In this document: positions 1 through 9,640 of the stretch, one piece after another | Layout of the letters: each line of letters starts with the position of its first letter | Position numbering within the stretch: position 1 is the first letter of the stretch | DNA from: Phycisphaera sp. | GTDB lineage: Bacteria; Planctomycetota; Phycisphaerae; Phycisphaerales; SM1A02 | Assembly: GCA_016124975.1 (NCBI GenBank) | Contig: WGMP01000021.1 | Span: forward strand, 1 to 64,000 | Reading direction: 5' to 3' | DNA: 64,000 bases | Translations under genes and position numbers: made by a program | The notes under the pieces: model-generated | What the model saw: only the letters and a program-made list of their open reading frames with translations | Told to the model about the DNA's origin: nothing | Database searches by the model: none

Positions 1-240
1 ACGTCGAATCGCGCGGCATCCCGGCTGGCGGCGTCGGCTTCAACTCGCTGTATCGCTGCGGATACAGCTTCGTCTCGCCTCCTTGCCAGCCGGGCGCCGC
101 GCGCTTCTTTGGTCTTCGGGGATCCGTCAGACAGAACCTAGGCGACCCGATCCTCGGGGGACGCGCACCACGAGCCCGAGGGCGCCGTCCCGTGGCGTGG
201 GCCCGCTGCGTCCGAAACCGCCTCGCCGTGTGCCACCCCA

Positions 241-280
241 GCAAAACGAGCCACGCGCCCCATGACGAGGCGCGTGGCAA
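241..280 (-). terminator. Rho-independent-like terminator for the minus-strand RaiA/HPF-like gene
   Basis: Perfect 10-bp stem GCCACGCGCC (250-259)/GGCGCGTGGC (269-278); on the minus strand it is followed by TCGTTTTGC. Lies 45 nt past the 323 stop. Confidence 0.6.
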
Positions 281-322
281 GTAGGGTCGGTGACGAGAAG
301 CGGACGAAAGGCCTGACCTCGG

Positions 323-694
323 TCAGCCGGCCAATTCCTCCGAGAGATGACTCGACATGCGCGCGTCGATCCCGCGCTGGTCGCGCCCGCGGCGGAACGG
401 CCGGTCGAGGGAGCGAGCGAGCGCGCGACGCAGCCGTGACGCCGCCGCATCGATGGCCTCGTAGTAGGTCTCGGCGCGCTCCTCGATGCGCAGCGCGGGG
501 CGATGCGCGCGCGTGAGCAGGATGGCGCAGGTCTTGTCGAGCCCGCCGCGCGGGCCGTTCACGTCGCCGAGGCGGACATCGACATGGCCCGCGGCGTTCG
601 CGATGCGGTCGATCGCGCCGCCGATCCGATCGAGGACATAGCCGAGTTCTGCGTCGCTGGTCTTGATGCTGCCATCGAACAACCGGATATCCAT
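323..694 (-). CDS. RaiA/HPF-like (sigma-54 modulation/ribosome hibernation family) protein
   Basis: Internal start MDIRLFDGSIKTSDAELGYVLDRIGGAIDRI...DVRLGDVNGPRGGLDKTCAILL...YEAIDAAASRLRRAL; matches the HPF/RaiA fold pattern. The 236-aa track start appears overextended. Confidence 0.7.
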   Translation of the reverse strand: MDIRLFDGSIKTSDAELGYVLDRIGGAIDRIANAAGHVDVRLGDVNGPRGGLDKTCAILLTRAHRPALRIEERAETYYEAIDAAASRLRRALARSLDRPFRRGRDQRGIDARMSSHLSEELAG

Positions 695-1444
695 GGAACA
701 CACCCCTTTCAGGCTTTTCGGGTCTGGCATCTGAGGGCGCGCCCCAAGCGCGCCTGCGTCTCGGATGCAAGCCCATACGGACGAGGGATGCCTGGGTTCA
801 TCGAATCGACGCCCAAACAGCCCTCGCGAAGGGTCGCATCCGAACCGCCCGTGGTCTTGGGAAACGCGGCGCTTCTCGTGCACCGCGAGCGGATGCAAGC
901 TGCACACTCCGCACGACGATCTCCGCCCGCATCGGACGGGGCGTTCTCGGAGCATCAAAGGCGTATGTTCAATCCGCGGCGGATGCGCGATCAGGCCCGA
1001 AACGAAGACGCGCGCCGTTCCAGCGCGCGCCACTCATCGGGTCCAGGAATGACCTTTCCCGCATTCATGCAGGGCATCAAGATCGTCACAGCCGAAACGG
1101 CCTCCTGCAGAACCGCATCCTTCGCGGCGGGGACGACGCTCGCCGTGCGACAGAGATCCTCCGAAGAGGACGAGCGGGCTGCGGCATCGGCCGGAGTCTG
1201 TGGAGCGCTCAGGGTGCGGGGAGACATCCGAGGTGATTCCTACCCCCACTTTTCGGCGAGGTCGCGTGTTCGGACGCACAATCCGAACAAAATCCCATTC
1301 CGATCCCTGCGAAACCTGCCGAGATCGCGTCCCCGCCCCCCCCGCAGAGCCCATCTGCGGAACCGCTTCAATCGGCCGTCGACCGGGGGTCGCGTCGCGA
1401 CGGACGCTCCCGAGCCACCGCGGAGCCCTATCATCGCCGCCCCC

Positions 1445-4378
1445 ATGGCAACGCCCGAGAAGTCGATTCGCGTCCGAGGTGCGCGCGAGCACAACCTCAA
1501 GAACCTCTCGGTCGAGATCCCCCGCGACAAGCTCGTCGTGATCACGGGCGTGTCGGGCTCGGGCAAGAGCTCGCTCGCCTTCGACACGATCTTCGCAGAG
1601 GGCCAGCGCAAGTACATGGAGTCGCTCTCCGCGTACGCGCGGCAGTTCCTCGACCAGATGCAGAAGCCCAACGTCGAGGCGATCGAGGGCCTTCCGCCGA
1701 CCATCGCGATCGAACAGCGCTCGGGCGGACACAGCCCGCGCTCGATCGTGGCGACGACGACGGAGATCTGGGACTACCTGCGCCTCCTCTACGCGCGATG
1801 CGGCACGCCGACCTGCTGGCATACGGAGGAGCGCGGCAAGTCCTCGTCGAAGAGCAAGACGAAGGCGGTGCATGTCTGCGGCAAGGAGATCAGCGCCTCG
1901 AACCCGAGCCAGATCGTCGAGACGCTGGTCACGAGGTTCGCGGGAAAGCGCGCGATGCTCTGCGCCCCCGTTGTCCGCGCGAAGAAGGGCTTCCACCGCG
2001 AGGTGCTCGAGGGCCTGCAGAAGCAGGGTCTCGTTCGCGCGCGCGCGAACGGGAAGGTCGTCGACCTGCGCGAGGTTCTCAAGGACGGTGGCGAGAATCC
2101 GCTCGGGTTCGGCCGCTACGAGATGAACGACGTCGACGCGGTCGTTGACCGCATCGTGCTCGAGGAATCCGCCAGGCAGCGGATCGCGGAGAGCGTCGAG
2201 ACGGCGCTGAAGCTGGCGGAGGGCTCGCTCGTCGTCCTGATCGAGGACTCGACGGGAAGGGACGCTGCGGCGAAGGACGGCTGGACCGAGCACCGCTTCA
2301 GCGAGAAGTTCGCGTGCGCGGAGCACCCCGAGTGCGCGCTTGACGAGCTCGAGCCGCGCCTCTTCAGCTTCAACTCGCCGCAGGGCGCGTGCCCCGCGTG
2401 CGCGGGCCTCGGCACCGTGAACGAGTTCGACGAGGCGCTCTGCGTGCCCGACACGACGAAGCCGCTGCGCGAGGCGATCGAGCCCTGGCGCCGCAACGGT
2501 CGTCGCATGAACATCTACTACGCGCGCGCACTGCGCAGCTTCGCGGCGCTCGCGAAGATCGACCTCGACACGCCGTACTCGGAGCTTCCCGCGAAGACCC
2601 GCACCGCGCTCATGTGGGGCTCGTCGGCCGAGGGCGTGAAGCTCGCGTTCGAGTGGGAAGGCGTGCTGCCGCACCTCAAGCGCCGCGCCACCGAGACCGA
2701 GAGCGAGAACGTGAAGGAGCGGCTCATGGCCTACATGAGCCAGGCGCCCTGCCCCGCGTGCGAGGGCCGGCGCCTGCGCACCGAGGCGCTCGCGGTGAAG
2801 CTCAGAAGCGGCACGCTCGCGCTCTCGATCAGCGACATCGCGGCGATGACCGTGTCGCGCGCGCTCGCATTCGTCCAGTCGATCGAGCTCTCGAAGGAGT
2901 CGCGGCAGATCGCGGCGCCGATCCTGAAGGAAGTCGAGGCGCGGCTTGGCTTCCTCGCGTCGGTCGGGCTCGACTACCTGTCGCTCAACCGCACGAGTTC
3001 GACGCTCTCGGGCGGCGAGGCGCAGCGCATCCGCCTCGCGACGCAGGTCGGAAGCGGCCTCGTCGGCGTCTGCTACGTGCTCGACGAGCCGACGATCGGC
3101 CTCCACCAGCGCGACAACGATCGGCTGATCGCGACGCTGCGCCGGCTTTCCGACATCGGCAACACCGTGCTTGTCGTCGAACACGACGAAGACATGATGC
3201 GCGCCGCCGACTGGATCGTCGACATCGGCCCTGGCCCGGGCCGCCATGGCGGCACCCTCGTCGCCGAGGGCGATCTGGCGCAGATCGCTGCGCATCCGAC
3301 GAGCCTGACGGGCGAGTACCTCTCGGGCCGGCGGAAGATCGAGGTCCCGAGGAAGCGCCGCACGGTCAGCGAGTCGAACGCGATCGTGGTGAAGGGCGCC
3401 GCCGCCAACAACCTGCGCGGGATCGACGTGGCGTTCCCGCTCGGCGGGCTCGTCTGCGTGACGGGCGTCTCGGGCTCGGGCAAGTCGACGCTTGTGAACG
3501 ACATCCTGCTCGCGGCCGCGCGCAAGCATGTGCTCGGCGAGAACATCGCCGCAGCCGCACACACGCGCGTGACGGGCTTCGGCAAGATCGCGCGCGTGGT
3601 CGAGGTCGACCAGTCGCCGATCGGCCGCACGCCGCGCTCGAACCCCGCGACCTACACGGGGATCTTCGACGAGATCCGCCGCATCTGGTCGCTCGTCCCT
3701 GAGTCGAAGATCCGCGGCTACGAGCCCGGCCGCTTCTCGTTCAACGTGAAGGGCGGCCGCTGCGAGGCGTGCCAGGGACAGGGCGTGAAGCGCATCGAGA
3801 TGCACTTCCTCCCGGATGTCTTCGTCGACTGCGAGGTCTGCAAGGGCAAGCGGTACTCGCGCGAGACCCTCGAGATCCGCTACCGCGGCCGCACGATCGC
3901 CGATGTGCTCGACGCGACCGTCGAGGACGCGCTGACCTTCTTCGACGCACACCCGAAGATCAACCGCATGCTCGAGTGCCTGCGCGACGTGGGCCTCGGC
4001 TACATCCAGCTTGGTCAGGCGTCGACGACGCTGTCGGGCGGCGAGGCGCAGCGCGTGAAGCTCGCGACCGAACTCGGCACCGCGACCGACGCGCCGACGC
4101 TCTACATCCTCGACGAACCGACGACGGGGCTCCACTTCGCCGATGTGGCGCGTCTGCTCACGGTGCTCGAGCGCCTGGCGGACAAGGGCCACACGCTCGT
4201 CGTGATCGAGCACAACCTCGACGTCGTGAAGTGCGCCGACTGGATCATTGACCTCGGCCCCGAGGGTGGCGACCGCGGCGGCACGGTGGTCGCGCGCGGC
4301 ACGCCCGAGGATGTGGCGCGCGACAAGGCGAGCTGGACTGGACGCTGGCTGAAGCCGCTCCTGCGCGCGAAGAGATAG
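1445..4378 (+). CDS. uvrA: Excinuclease ABC subunit A
   Basis: [69 protein letters not shown]; two ABC ATPase domains, Zn-finger CxxC motifs, [11 protein letters not shown]. Confidence 0.97.
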   Translation: MATPEKSIRVRGAREHNLKNLSVEIPRDKLVVITGVSGSGKSSLAFDTIFAEGQRKYMESLSAYARQFLDQMQKPNVEAIEGLPPTIAIEQRSGGHSPRSIVATTTEIWDYLRLLYARCGTPTCWHTEERGKSSSKSKTKAVHVCGKEISASNPSQIVETLVTRFAGKRAMLCAPVVRAKKGFHREVLEGLQKQGLVRARANGKVVDLREVLKDGGENPLGFGRYEMNDVDAVVDRIVLEESARQRIAESVETALKLAEGSLVVLIEDSTGRDAAAKDGWTEHRFSEKFACAEHPECALDELEPRLFSFNSPQGACPACAGLGTVNEFDEALCVPDTTKPLREAIEPWRRNGRRMNIYYARALRSFAALAKIDLDTPYSELPAKTRTALMWGSSAEGVKLAFEWEGVLPHLKRRATETESENVKERLMAYMSQAPCPACEGRRLRTEALAVKLRSGTLALSISDIAAMTVSRALAFVQSIELSKESRQIAAPILKEVEARLGFLASVGLDYLSLNRTSSTLSGGEAQRIRLATQVGSGLVGVCYVLDEPTIGLHQRDNDRLIATLRRLSDIGNTVLVVEHDEDMMRAADWIVDIGPGPGRHGGTLVAEGDLAQIAAHPTSLTGEYLSGRRKIEVPRKRRTVSESNAIVVKGAAANNLRGIDVAFPLGGLVCVTGVSGSGKSTLVNDILLAAARKHVLGENIAAAAHTRVTGFGKIARVVEVDQSPIGRTPRSNPATYTGIFDEIRRIWSLVPESKIRGYEPGRFSFNVKGGRCEACQGQGVKRIEMHFLPDVFVDCEVCKGKRYSRETLEIRYRGRTIADVLDATVEDALTFFDAHPKINRMLECLRDVGLGYIQLGQASTTLSGGEAQRVKLATELGTATDAPTLYILDEPTTGLHFADVARLLTVLERLADKGHTLVVIEHNLDVVKCADWIIDLGPEGGDRGGTVVARGTPEDVARDKASWTGRWLKPLLRAKR

Positions 4379-4391
4379 CCCCGCGCCGCGG

Positions 4392-4433
4392 AAAAAAGAC
4401 GCACGGACGGCGGGAGTCCCGCCGTCCGTGCGT
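4392..4433 (-). terminator. Strong (possibly bidirectional) intrinsic terminator between convergent uvrA and the HTH regulator
   Basis: Perfect 16-bp stem ACGCACGGACGGCGGG (4399-4414), loop AGT, CCCGCCGTCCGTGCGT (4418-4433); minus strand is followed by CTTTTTT (4392-4398). Confidence 0.8.
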
Positions 4434-4465
4434 GGCTTGCATCGCGTGAAGGCCGCCGAGCGGCC

Positions 4466-5092
4466 TTACTTGCTCACCTTCGGACGGATGTCGGGGCCGG
4501 GCATGACATGGCCGTCGACGGGCGCGAAGATGACGCCGAGGTGGAAGTTCGCCGCGGGCGCCTTCCGCGAGTTGTTGGCTCGCGAGCGGGCGCGGCGGAC
4601 GAGATCCTCGAGCTCGTTGCAGAGCCCGCGGATGCGGGCGACCTCGTCGTCGGTGAAGTTCTCCCAGTGGAGGGAGACGCGTCGCGCCGAGATGCCGCCG
4701 CCCGAGCGCATGTCGAGCGCGGTCGCGCGCGACTCGTTGAGCCACGGGCGATAGAGGTCGGCGACCTTCTGCGCGTCGCGCTTCGAGTCGTTCTCGACGG
4801 GGAAGGCAAGCTCGTTGATGGCCGCGCGGTAGTAGCGCGGGCGCTTGCCGCGGCGGCCCGGGGTCGCCTCGCCCGCGCGGGAGATCAGGAGCCCCGCCTT
4901 CTCGAGCTGTCGGAGATGGAAGTACAGGGCGGTTCGGTTGAGGCCGACCGCCTGCGCAAGTTCCGTCACCGAGGTCTCGCCGAGGCGGCGCGCGGTCTCG
5001 AAGATGCGAAGGCGGAGCGGAAGGCGCACGGCCTGCCACATGGGAGCGCGGGAAATCTGCATGTTCGGAGTGTCTGTCGTTGATTCTGGCAT
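4466..5092 (-). CDS. ArsR-like winged-helix transcriptional regulator
   Basis: MPESTTDTPNMQISRAPMWQAVRLPLRLRIFETARRLGETSVTELAQAVGLNRTALYFHLRQLEKAGLLISRAGEATPGRRGKRPRYYRAA; HTH plus wing pattern. Confidence 0.8.
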   Translation of the reverse strand: MPESTTDTPNMQISRAPMWQAVRLPLRLRIFETARRLGETSVTELAQAVGLNRTALYFHLRQLEKAGLLISRAGEATPGRRGKRPRYYRAAINELAFPVENDSKRDAQKVADLYRPWLNESRATALDMRSGGGISARRVSLHWENFTDDEVARIRGLCNELEDLVRRARSRANNSRKAPAANFHLGVIFAPVDGHVMPGPDIRPKVSK

Positions 5093-5484
5093 GGTGTCGT
5101 TGCTTCCTGCGGCGTGCGCCGATCGGACGCACGCCTCTGAAAAGTCTCCTACGGCACGACCGTTCGGACCTGGCGGCACGCGCTCTGAGGAGGCCCGTGG
5201 CCTCCGAGCCCTCTCTCGCAGCGGGCCGAGTCCCGTTGCGTGAACCGAGGCGAATCCACGATGGATCCGCCGCGGCGAGGGGCGAGGACCAGGCGTCGGG
5301 CGAACCCTCGCTGATCCTCGACAGCCCGACATGCGCCAGGCCGGAGCGTTCTCGCGCCGAAGTCCGAGCACCGCTTGGAACCGCGGTGTTCCTTCCTCGG
5401 TCGGTGGTGCCCCACGCACGCCCCTGCACACAAGTGACAGGCGACATGCCACGGGAACACCCCAACTCTCTTCCAGAAGGCGCA

Positions 5485-5513
5485 AGCATTCCGCAAACGC
5501 GCCGACTTGTCAA
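5485..5513 (-). promoter_or_regulatory. Sigma70-like promoter reading toward the HTH regulator
   Basis: Minus strand TTGACA (5508-5513), 17-bp spacer, AATGCT (5485-5490). Confidence 0.45.
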
Positions 5514-5541
5514 GCGACTCGGCGGCAAACGCCACACTTCC

Positions 5542-5591
5542 TGTGAATTCACACGATTGTTCGCGGGGAATTCACCCCGTGAATATTCACG
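5542..5591. promoter_or_regulatory. Cluster of palindromic operator-like sites
   Basis: TGTGAATTCACA (5542-5553, perfect 12-bp palindrome), GGAATTCACC (5567-5576), CGTGAATATTCACG (5578-5591, perfect 14-bp palindrome) in an AT-rich patch. Confidence 0.6.
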
Positions 5592-5665
5592 CTTGATCAT
5601 CCAGCGCCATCGGAGACGCAACTGCGGAACCCGATTGTGGTACGCGAACCCGCTACGATCCCTTC

Positions 5666-6085
5666 ATGTCCGATTTCCCGCCCGTTGACGAGCCCCATCT
5701 TGCGCTCCGCGTCCTGATGATGCCGCGCGACACGAACCATCAGGGCACGATCTTCGGCGGGATCATTCTTTCGCATGTCGACCAAGCCGGCTACATCGAG
5801 GCGCGTCGGCACGGCCTGCACCGCTGGGTGACGGCATCGATCGACAGGGTCGACTTCAAGGCCCCCGTCTCGATCGGCGAGGTGGTCGAGTTCCGCACGC
5901 GGACGATCCGCCTTGGCCGGACTTCCGTGACCGTGCAGGTCGTCGTGGACTCCGAGCGCCTCGATGGAAGCTGGGCCCGCGTCACCGAAGCGCAGCTGAC
6001 GATGGTCGCGGTCGACGCAGAAGGCCGCGCCATGCCGTTCCGAGGCGCCCCGCAGCCACCCGATGCGGGCGGACGACGGTCGTAG
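5666..6085 (+). CDS. Hotdog-fold acyl-CoA thioesterase
   Basis: MMPRDTNHQGTIFGGIILSHVDQAGYIEARRH...VTASIDRVDFKAPVSIGEVVEFRTRTIRLGRTSVTVQVVV is typical of the YciA/acyl-CoA hydrolase family. Confidence 0.88.
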   Translation: MSDFPPVDEPHLALRVLMMPRDTNHQGTIFGGIILSHVDQAGYIEARRHGLHRWVTASIDRVDFKAPVSIGEVVEFRTRTIRLGRTSVTVQVVVDSERLDGSWARVTEAQLTMVAVDAEGRAMPFRGAPQPPDAGGRRS

Positions 6086-6146
6086 AATCCGCGGGGCATG
6101 CCCGCGCTGCAGCGGGAGCCCCCGCCGCCGAGCATTCAGGACCGCC

Positions 6147-6755
6147 ATGCACCGACACGCCCGCCTCGGCATCCTCATCTCGGGCAGCGGCCGAAGCGCG
6201 CTGAACATCGCCGACGCCTGCGAACACGGACGGCTCGACGCCACGGTCGCGCTCGTCGTCGCGCACCGCGAGGAGGTCGAGGGGGTCGCGCGATGCCGCG
6301 CGCGGGGACTTCGCGTGGCCGTCGTGCCGACGGGTCCGAATCTCGAGGACCGTCTCGACGCGTGTCTCGAGGCGGCCTCAGTCGAGCTCGTCTGCCTCGC
6401 GGGCTACCTCCGCCGCTTCCGTGTGGGCGAACGGTGGAGGAACCGCGCGCTGAACATCCATCCTTCGCTCCTCCCGAAGTTCGGCGGCGCGGGGATGTAC
6501 GGGCTGCGCGTCCACGCCGCGGTGCTCGCCGCGGGAGAGCGCGAGACGGGATGCACCGTGCACTTCGCGGACGAGGAGTACGACCGAGGCGCGGCCGTCA
6601 CGGTGCGCCGCTGCGCGGTTGAGACGGGCGACACGCCCGAGGCCCTGGCGGCCCGCGTGTTCCGAGAGGAGTGCATCGCCTATCCAGAGGCCATCGCGGC
6701 GGTGCTCTCGCGCCGCACGCGGGGAACCGAGGCCCGTGTGGAGGCGCTTCGATGA
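6147..6755 (+). CDS. purN: Phosphoribosylglycinamide formyltransferase
   Basis: LGILISGSGRSALNIADACEHGRLDATVALVVAHRE...LNIHPSLLPKFGGAGMYGLRVHAAVLAAGERETGCTVHFADEEYDRG. Confidence 0.93.
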   Translation: MHRHARLGILISGSGRSALNIADACEHGRLDATVALVVAHREEVEGVARCRARGLRVAVVPTGPNLEDRLDACLEAASVELVCLAGYLRRFRVGERWRNRALNIHPSLLPKFGGAGMYGLRVHAAVLAAGERETGCTVHFADEEYDRGAAVTVRRCAVETGDTPEALAARVFREECIAYPEAIAAVLSRRTRGTEARVEALR

Positions 6756-8254
6756 ACCCGCGTGCGCTGCGAGCCCTCGTCATGTGCGCAACGGCGCTTG
6801 CTCTCGTCTCCATTTCACAGGGCGAAGCGCTTGAATCGCCGCGAGCACGCTGGTCGCCCGCGCAGGATGGCTCGACGGGCGAGGCCACGCGCCCGCGCGT
6901 GCCTTCGCAGCGCGAGATTGACGACGCGCTGCGCGCCCGCGACTTCACGCGCGCGGAGCCGCTGATCGCGGCGCGGATCGAAGCGGGCGAGCGCGACCCG
7001 ATCCTCCTCTACAACCACGCCTGCGTGCTTGCGCGGCTCGGACGGCTCGAGGAGGCCGAGGGGCGGCTCCTCGAGTCGGTCGAGGAGGGATTCGACGCGT
7101 TCGACATCATGCGCGAGGACGCGGACCTCGAGCCGATCCGCGAGGGCCGCGTCTACAAGGCCATCCTCGAGGCGCATCGGCGCGTCGAGCGCGCGCAGCC
7201 CGAGCGGCCCGCGCGAAGGCCGGCGCGCGATCCGCTCGCGGCGTGGGAGGCGGCGCACGGCGACCGCTACCGCTACGAGCGGGACGAGGCGCGGGGCCTC
7301 CTCTTCGCCACCTTCCTCGACGAGCGCGCCCATGCGCGCATGCGGGCGGACCTCGCCCTGCTCGAGGAGCATCTGCTGAAGACCTACTTCGGGAGGCCGC
7401 CCGACCGACCCGCGCTCGTCGCCATCGTGCGGCCCGAGGACGCGTCGCGCTACCTCGATCGACCCGAGGTCAAGGGCATGTACCTCCACTCCGAGCGGCG
7501 TCTGGTGGCCCGCGACACGGGGCAGAGCCTGCAGCATGAGTTCGTCCATCTCCTCCACTTCGCCGACATGGAGCGGCGCGGCCAGCGGCACCCGATCTGG
7601 ATCCAAGAGGGCCTCGCGAGCCTCTACGAGGACTACACGCTCCGCGCGGACGGGTCGATCGAGTTCCACCCGAACATCCGATTCAACATCGCAAGACGCC
7701 AGGTCTCGTCGAACACGGCGCGGCCGTGGAAGGATCTCTTCGGCTACTCAGGCGAGCGCTTCATGGCGGGCGCAGAGCGGCATTACCCGCAGGTCCGGGC
7801 GATCTTCGAGTTCTTCGCGCGCGAGGGGAAGCTCGAGGAGTTCTATCGCGCGCTCGTCGAGACCTCGCGCGAGGATCCAAGCGGGGTTCGCGCGGTGGAG
7901 CGCACCTTCGGAGAGCCACTCGCGCGGGTCGAGGCGCGCTGGCGCAAGTGGATGCTCGATCGGGGAGCCATCGACGACACGGTCTCGCGCGGCGATCCGT
8001 CGCTCGGGCTCGCGGTCGAGGACGCCGTGGACGGTGCGCGGATCCGAAGCTTCGTGCCCGGATCCGCAGCGCGCGCTGCGGGCCTTCGCGTGGGCGACGT
8101 GATCCTCTCCGTGGCGGGTCGGCCCGTTCGCAACCGCGACGAGCTGATGCTCGCGGTCGCGGGGCTCAAGCACGGCGAGTCGGTCGAGGTCCGCTATCGC
8201 CGGGACGAGAGCGAGCTCGCGGCGATGGTCAGGCCGAGGCCGCTCGGCGGGTAG
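6752..8254 (+). CDS. Secreted HExxH metallopeptidase-like protein with C-terminal PDZ domain
   Basis: ATGA overlap with purN. LQHEFVHLLHFADMERRGQRHPIWIQEGLASLYEDY (HExxH...E pattern); C-terminal GLAVEDAVDGARIRSFVPGSAARAAGLRVGDVILSVAGRPVRNRDEL PDZ; TPR-like N-terminus. Confidence 0.75.
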   Translation: MNPRALRALVMCATALALVSISQGEALESPRARWSPAQDGSTGEATRPRVPSQREIDDALRARDFTRAEPLIAARIEAGERDPILLYNHACVLARLGRLEEAEGRLLESVEEGFDAFDIMREDADLEPIREGRVYKAILEAHRRVERAQPERPARRPARDPLAAWEAAHGDRYRYERDEARGLLFATFLDERAHARMRADLALLEEHLLKTYFGRPPDRPALVAIVRPEDASRYLDRPEVKGMYLHSERRLVARDTGQSLQHEFVHLLHFADMERRGQRHPIWIQEGLASLYEDYTLRADGSIEFHPNIRFNIARRQVSSNTARPWKDLFGYSGERFMAGAERHYPQVRAIFEFFAREGKLEEFYRALVETSREDPSGVRAVERTFGEPLARVEARWRKWMLDRGAIDDTVSRGDPSLGLAVEDAVDGARIRSFVPGSAARAAGLRVGDVILSVAGRPVRNRDELMLAVAGLKHGESVEVRYRRDESELAAMVRPRPLGG

Positions 8255-8452
8255 GCGCCGTCCGGCCGCGAGTGCGAGCCCTCCGACACGCCGCGAAATG
8301 GACATCTCGGTGAAGTTCCCTTCGCGCACGGCCACCTGCTTCGCTACCTTGTGTCGGCGGGCTTCGTCTCGCCGACCGAGGTCGGTGTGGAACCCGCGGC
8401 AAGCGTCATCCGCGCGGCCATCGGCGGCGCAGACCCGAGCGAAAGGCACACC

Positions 8453-8755
8453 ATGCAGATCAACGTCACGGGCAAGCACCTCGAGATCACGGAAGCCATC
8501 GACGCCTATGTGCGCAAGAAGAGCGAGAGGCTCGTGCGCTACTTCGACCAGGTGCAGTCGATCAACTGCGTGATCGAGAAGGAGCCCAACGCCTACCACG
8601 TCGAGTTCATCGTCGACGTGGCGCATCACGAGGACTTCATCGTGAACTACCGCGACGCGGATCTCTACGCGGCGATCGACCTGGCCATCGACCGCGAGGC
8701 GCGGCAGATCATCGACCACAAGAACCAGGTGCGGAACCACAAGCACCACCGCTGA
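8453..8755 (+). CDS. hpf: Ribosome hibernation promoting factor (short HPF)
   Basis: MQINVTGKHLEITEAIDAYVRKKSERLVRYFDQVQSINCVIEKEPNAYHVEFIVDV...YAAIDLAIDREARQI. Confidence 0.92.
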   Translation: MQINVTGKHLEITEAIDAYVRKKSERLVRYFDQVQSINCVIEKEPNAYHVEFIVDVAHHEDFIVNYRDADLYAAIDLAIDREARQIIDHKNQVRNHKHHR

Positions 8756-8860
8756 GGCCGACGCCCGCGCGGGTTTCGCCTATGCTGCACCCGCACAGTG
8801 CGTGCGCCCGTTGTTCGTGCGCGATTGCCGCTGACAGACACCCCCTGCCGTGACCCACCC

Positions 8861-9337
8861 ATGAAGCTGCGAGACATCGTCGTCGAGAAGGCAATCGTCC
8901 CAAACATGGTCGCGCTCAAGCGCGACGACGCAATCCGCGAGCTCCTCGACGCGCTCGTCGCCAGCGGAAAGGTCTCCGAGGACCTCCGCGATGGGTTCGT
9001 CAAGGCGATCATCGCACGCGAGAACAAGGGATCGACGGGACTCAACCACGGCGTGGCGATCCCGCACACGAAGTCCGCGTCGATCAAGTCGCCGATGGCC
9101 GCGATCGGCGTGAGCCGCGCGGGCATTGACTTCAACGCGCTTGACAAGCAGCCCGTCTACTCGATCGTCCTGATGCTCTCGCCCGAGGCGAAGCCGGAGC
9201 TCCACCTCGAAGCGATCCAGGCCGTCTTCTCCCACCTTTCCAAGGACCAGTTCCGCCGCTTCCTGCGCCAGGCGACGACCGTGAAGGACGTCGTCACGCT
9301 GCTCGACGAAGCCGACGCGGGGCAGGTCGCGCGCTGA
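8861..9337 (+). CDS. ptsN: PTS EIIA (nitrogen-type, PtsN-like)
   Basis: MKLRDIVVEKAIVPNMVALKRDDAIRELLDALV...GSTGLNHGVAIPHTKSASI with the active-site His in the AIPHTK motif. Confidence 0.9.
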   Translation: MKLRDIVVEKAIVPNMVALKRDDAIRELLDALVASGKVSEDLRDGFVKAIIARENKGSTGLNHGVAIPHTKSASIKSPMAAIGVSRAGIDFNALDKQPVYSIVLMLSPEAKPELHLEAIQAVFSHLSKDQFRRFLRQATTVKDVVTLLDEADAGQVAR

Positions 9338-9342
9338 CGCCG

Positions 9343-9618
9343 ATGCTCTCGGCAGAGACCACGATCGTCAACCGACTCGGGCTGCATGCGCGGCCCGCGA
9401 TGGCGTTCGTGGAAGAGGCCTCGCGCTTCGCGGCTGCGATCAGCGTGCGAAAGAAGGGCGACGGCGAGATCGTCGACGGGAAGTCGATCCTGCAGATGCT
9501 GATGCTCGCGGGAACCTGCGGCACCGTGATCGAGATCACAGCGGACGGCTCCGACGAACGGAGCGCGCTCGACGCGCTTCTCGCGCTGGTCGCGGCCAAG
9601 TTCGGCGAAGACGAATGA
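9343..9618 (+). CDS. HPr-family phosphocarrier protein
   Basis: MLSAETTIVNRLGLHARPAMAFVEEASRFAAAISVRKKGDGEIVDGKSILQMLML; GLHARPA active-site His and GKSI regulatory-Ser region. Confidence 0.93.
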   Translation: MLSAETTIVNRLGLHARPAMAFVEEASRFAAAISVRKKGDGEIVDGKSILQMLMLAGTCGTVIEITADGSDERSALDALLALVAAKFGEDE

Positions 9619-9640
9619 TGCGCCCTTCCGCGTGCCCGCG

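Noticed and set aside
1-283. Possible 3' end of a plus-strand CDS (VESRGIPAGGVGFNSLYRCGYSFVSPPCQPGAARFFGL...)
   Set aside because: Only a fragment is visible and the distal part runs through a terminator hairpin; cannot be supported.
991-1227. 78-aa minus-strand ORF between the HPF-like gene and uvrA
   Set aside because: Composition is partly protein-like (AVLQEAVSAVTILMPCMNAGKVIPGPDEW) but there is no recognisable family or clear start signal; too weak to annotate.
1336-1343. Run of eight C upstream of uvrA
   Set aside because: Short homopolymer in a GC-rich genome; no evidence of phase variation.
1034-4213. 1059-aa minus-strand ORF opposite uvrA
   Set aside because: Antisense shadow ORF; Arg/Ala/Leu/Asp-biased composition and no domain motifs, while the plus strand is unmistakably uvrA.
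8345-8385. Mutually exclusive hairpins (GTCGGCG/CGCCGAC vs CCGAC-CGAG-GTCGG) upstream of hpf
   Set aside because: The first arm would fall at or before the likely TSS downstream of the TACCTT box, so a transcript-level switch is doubtful.
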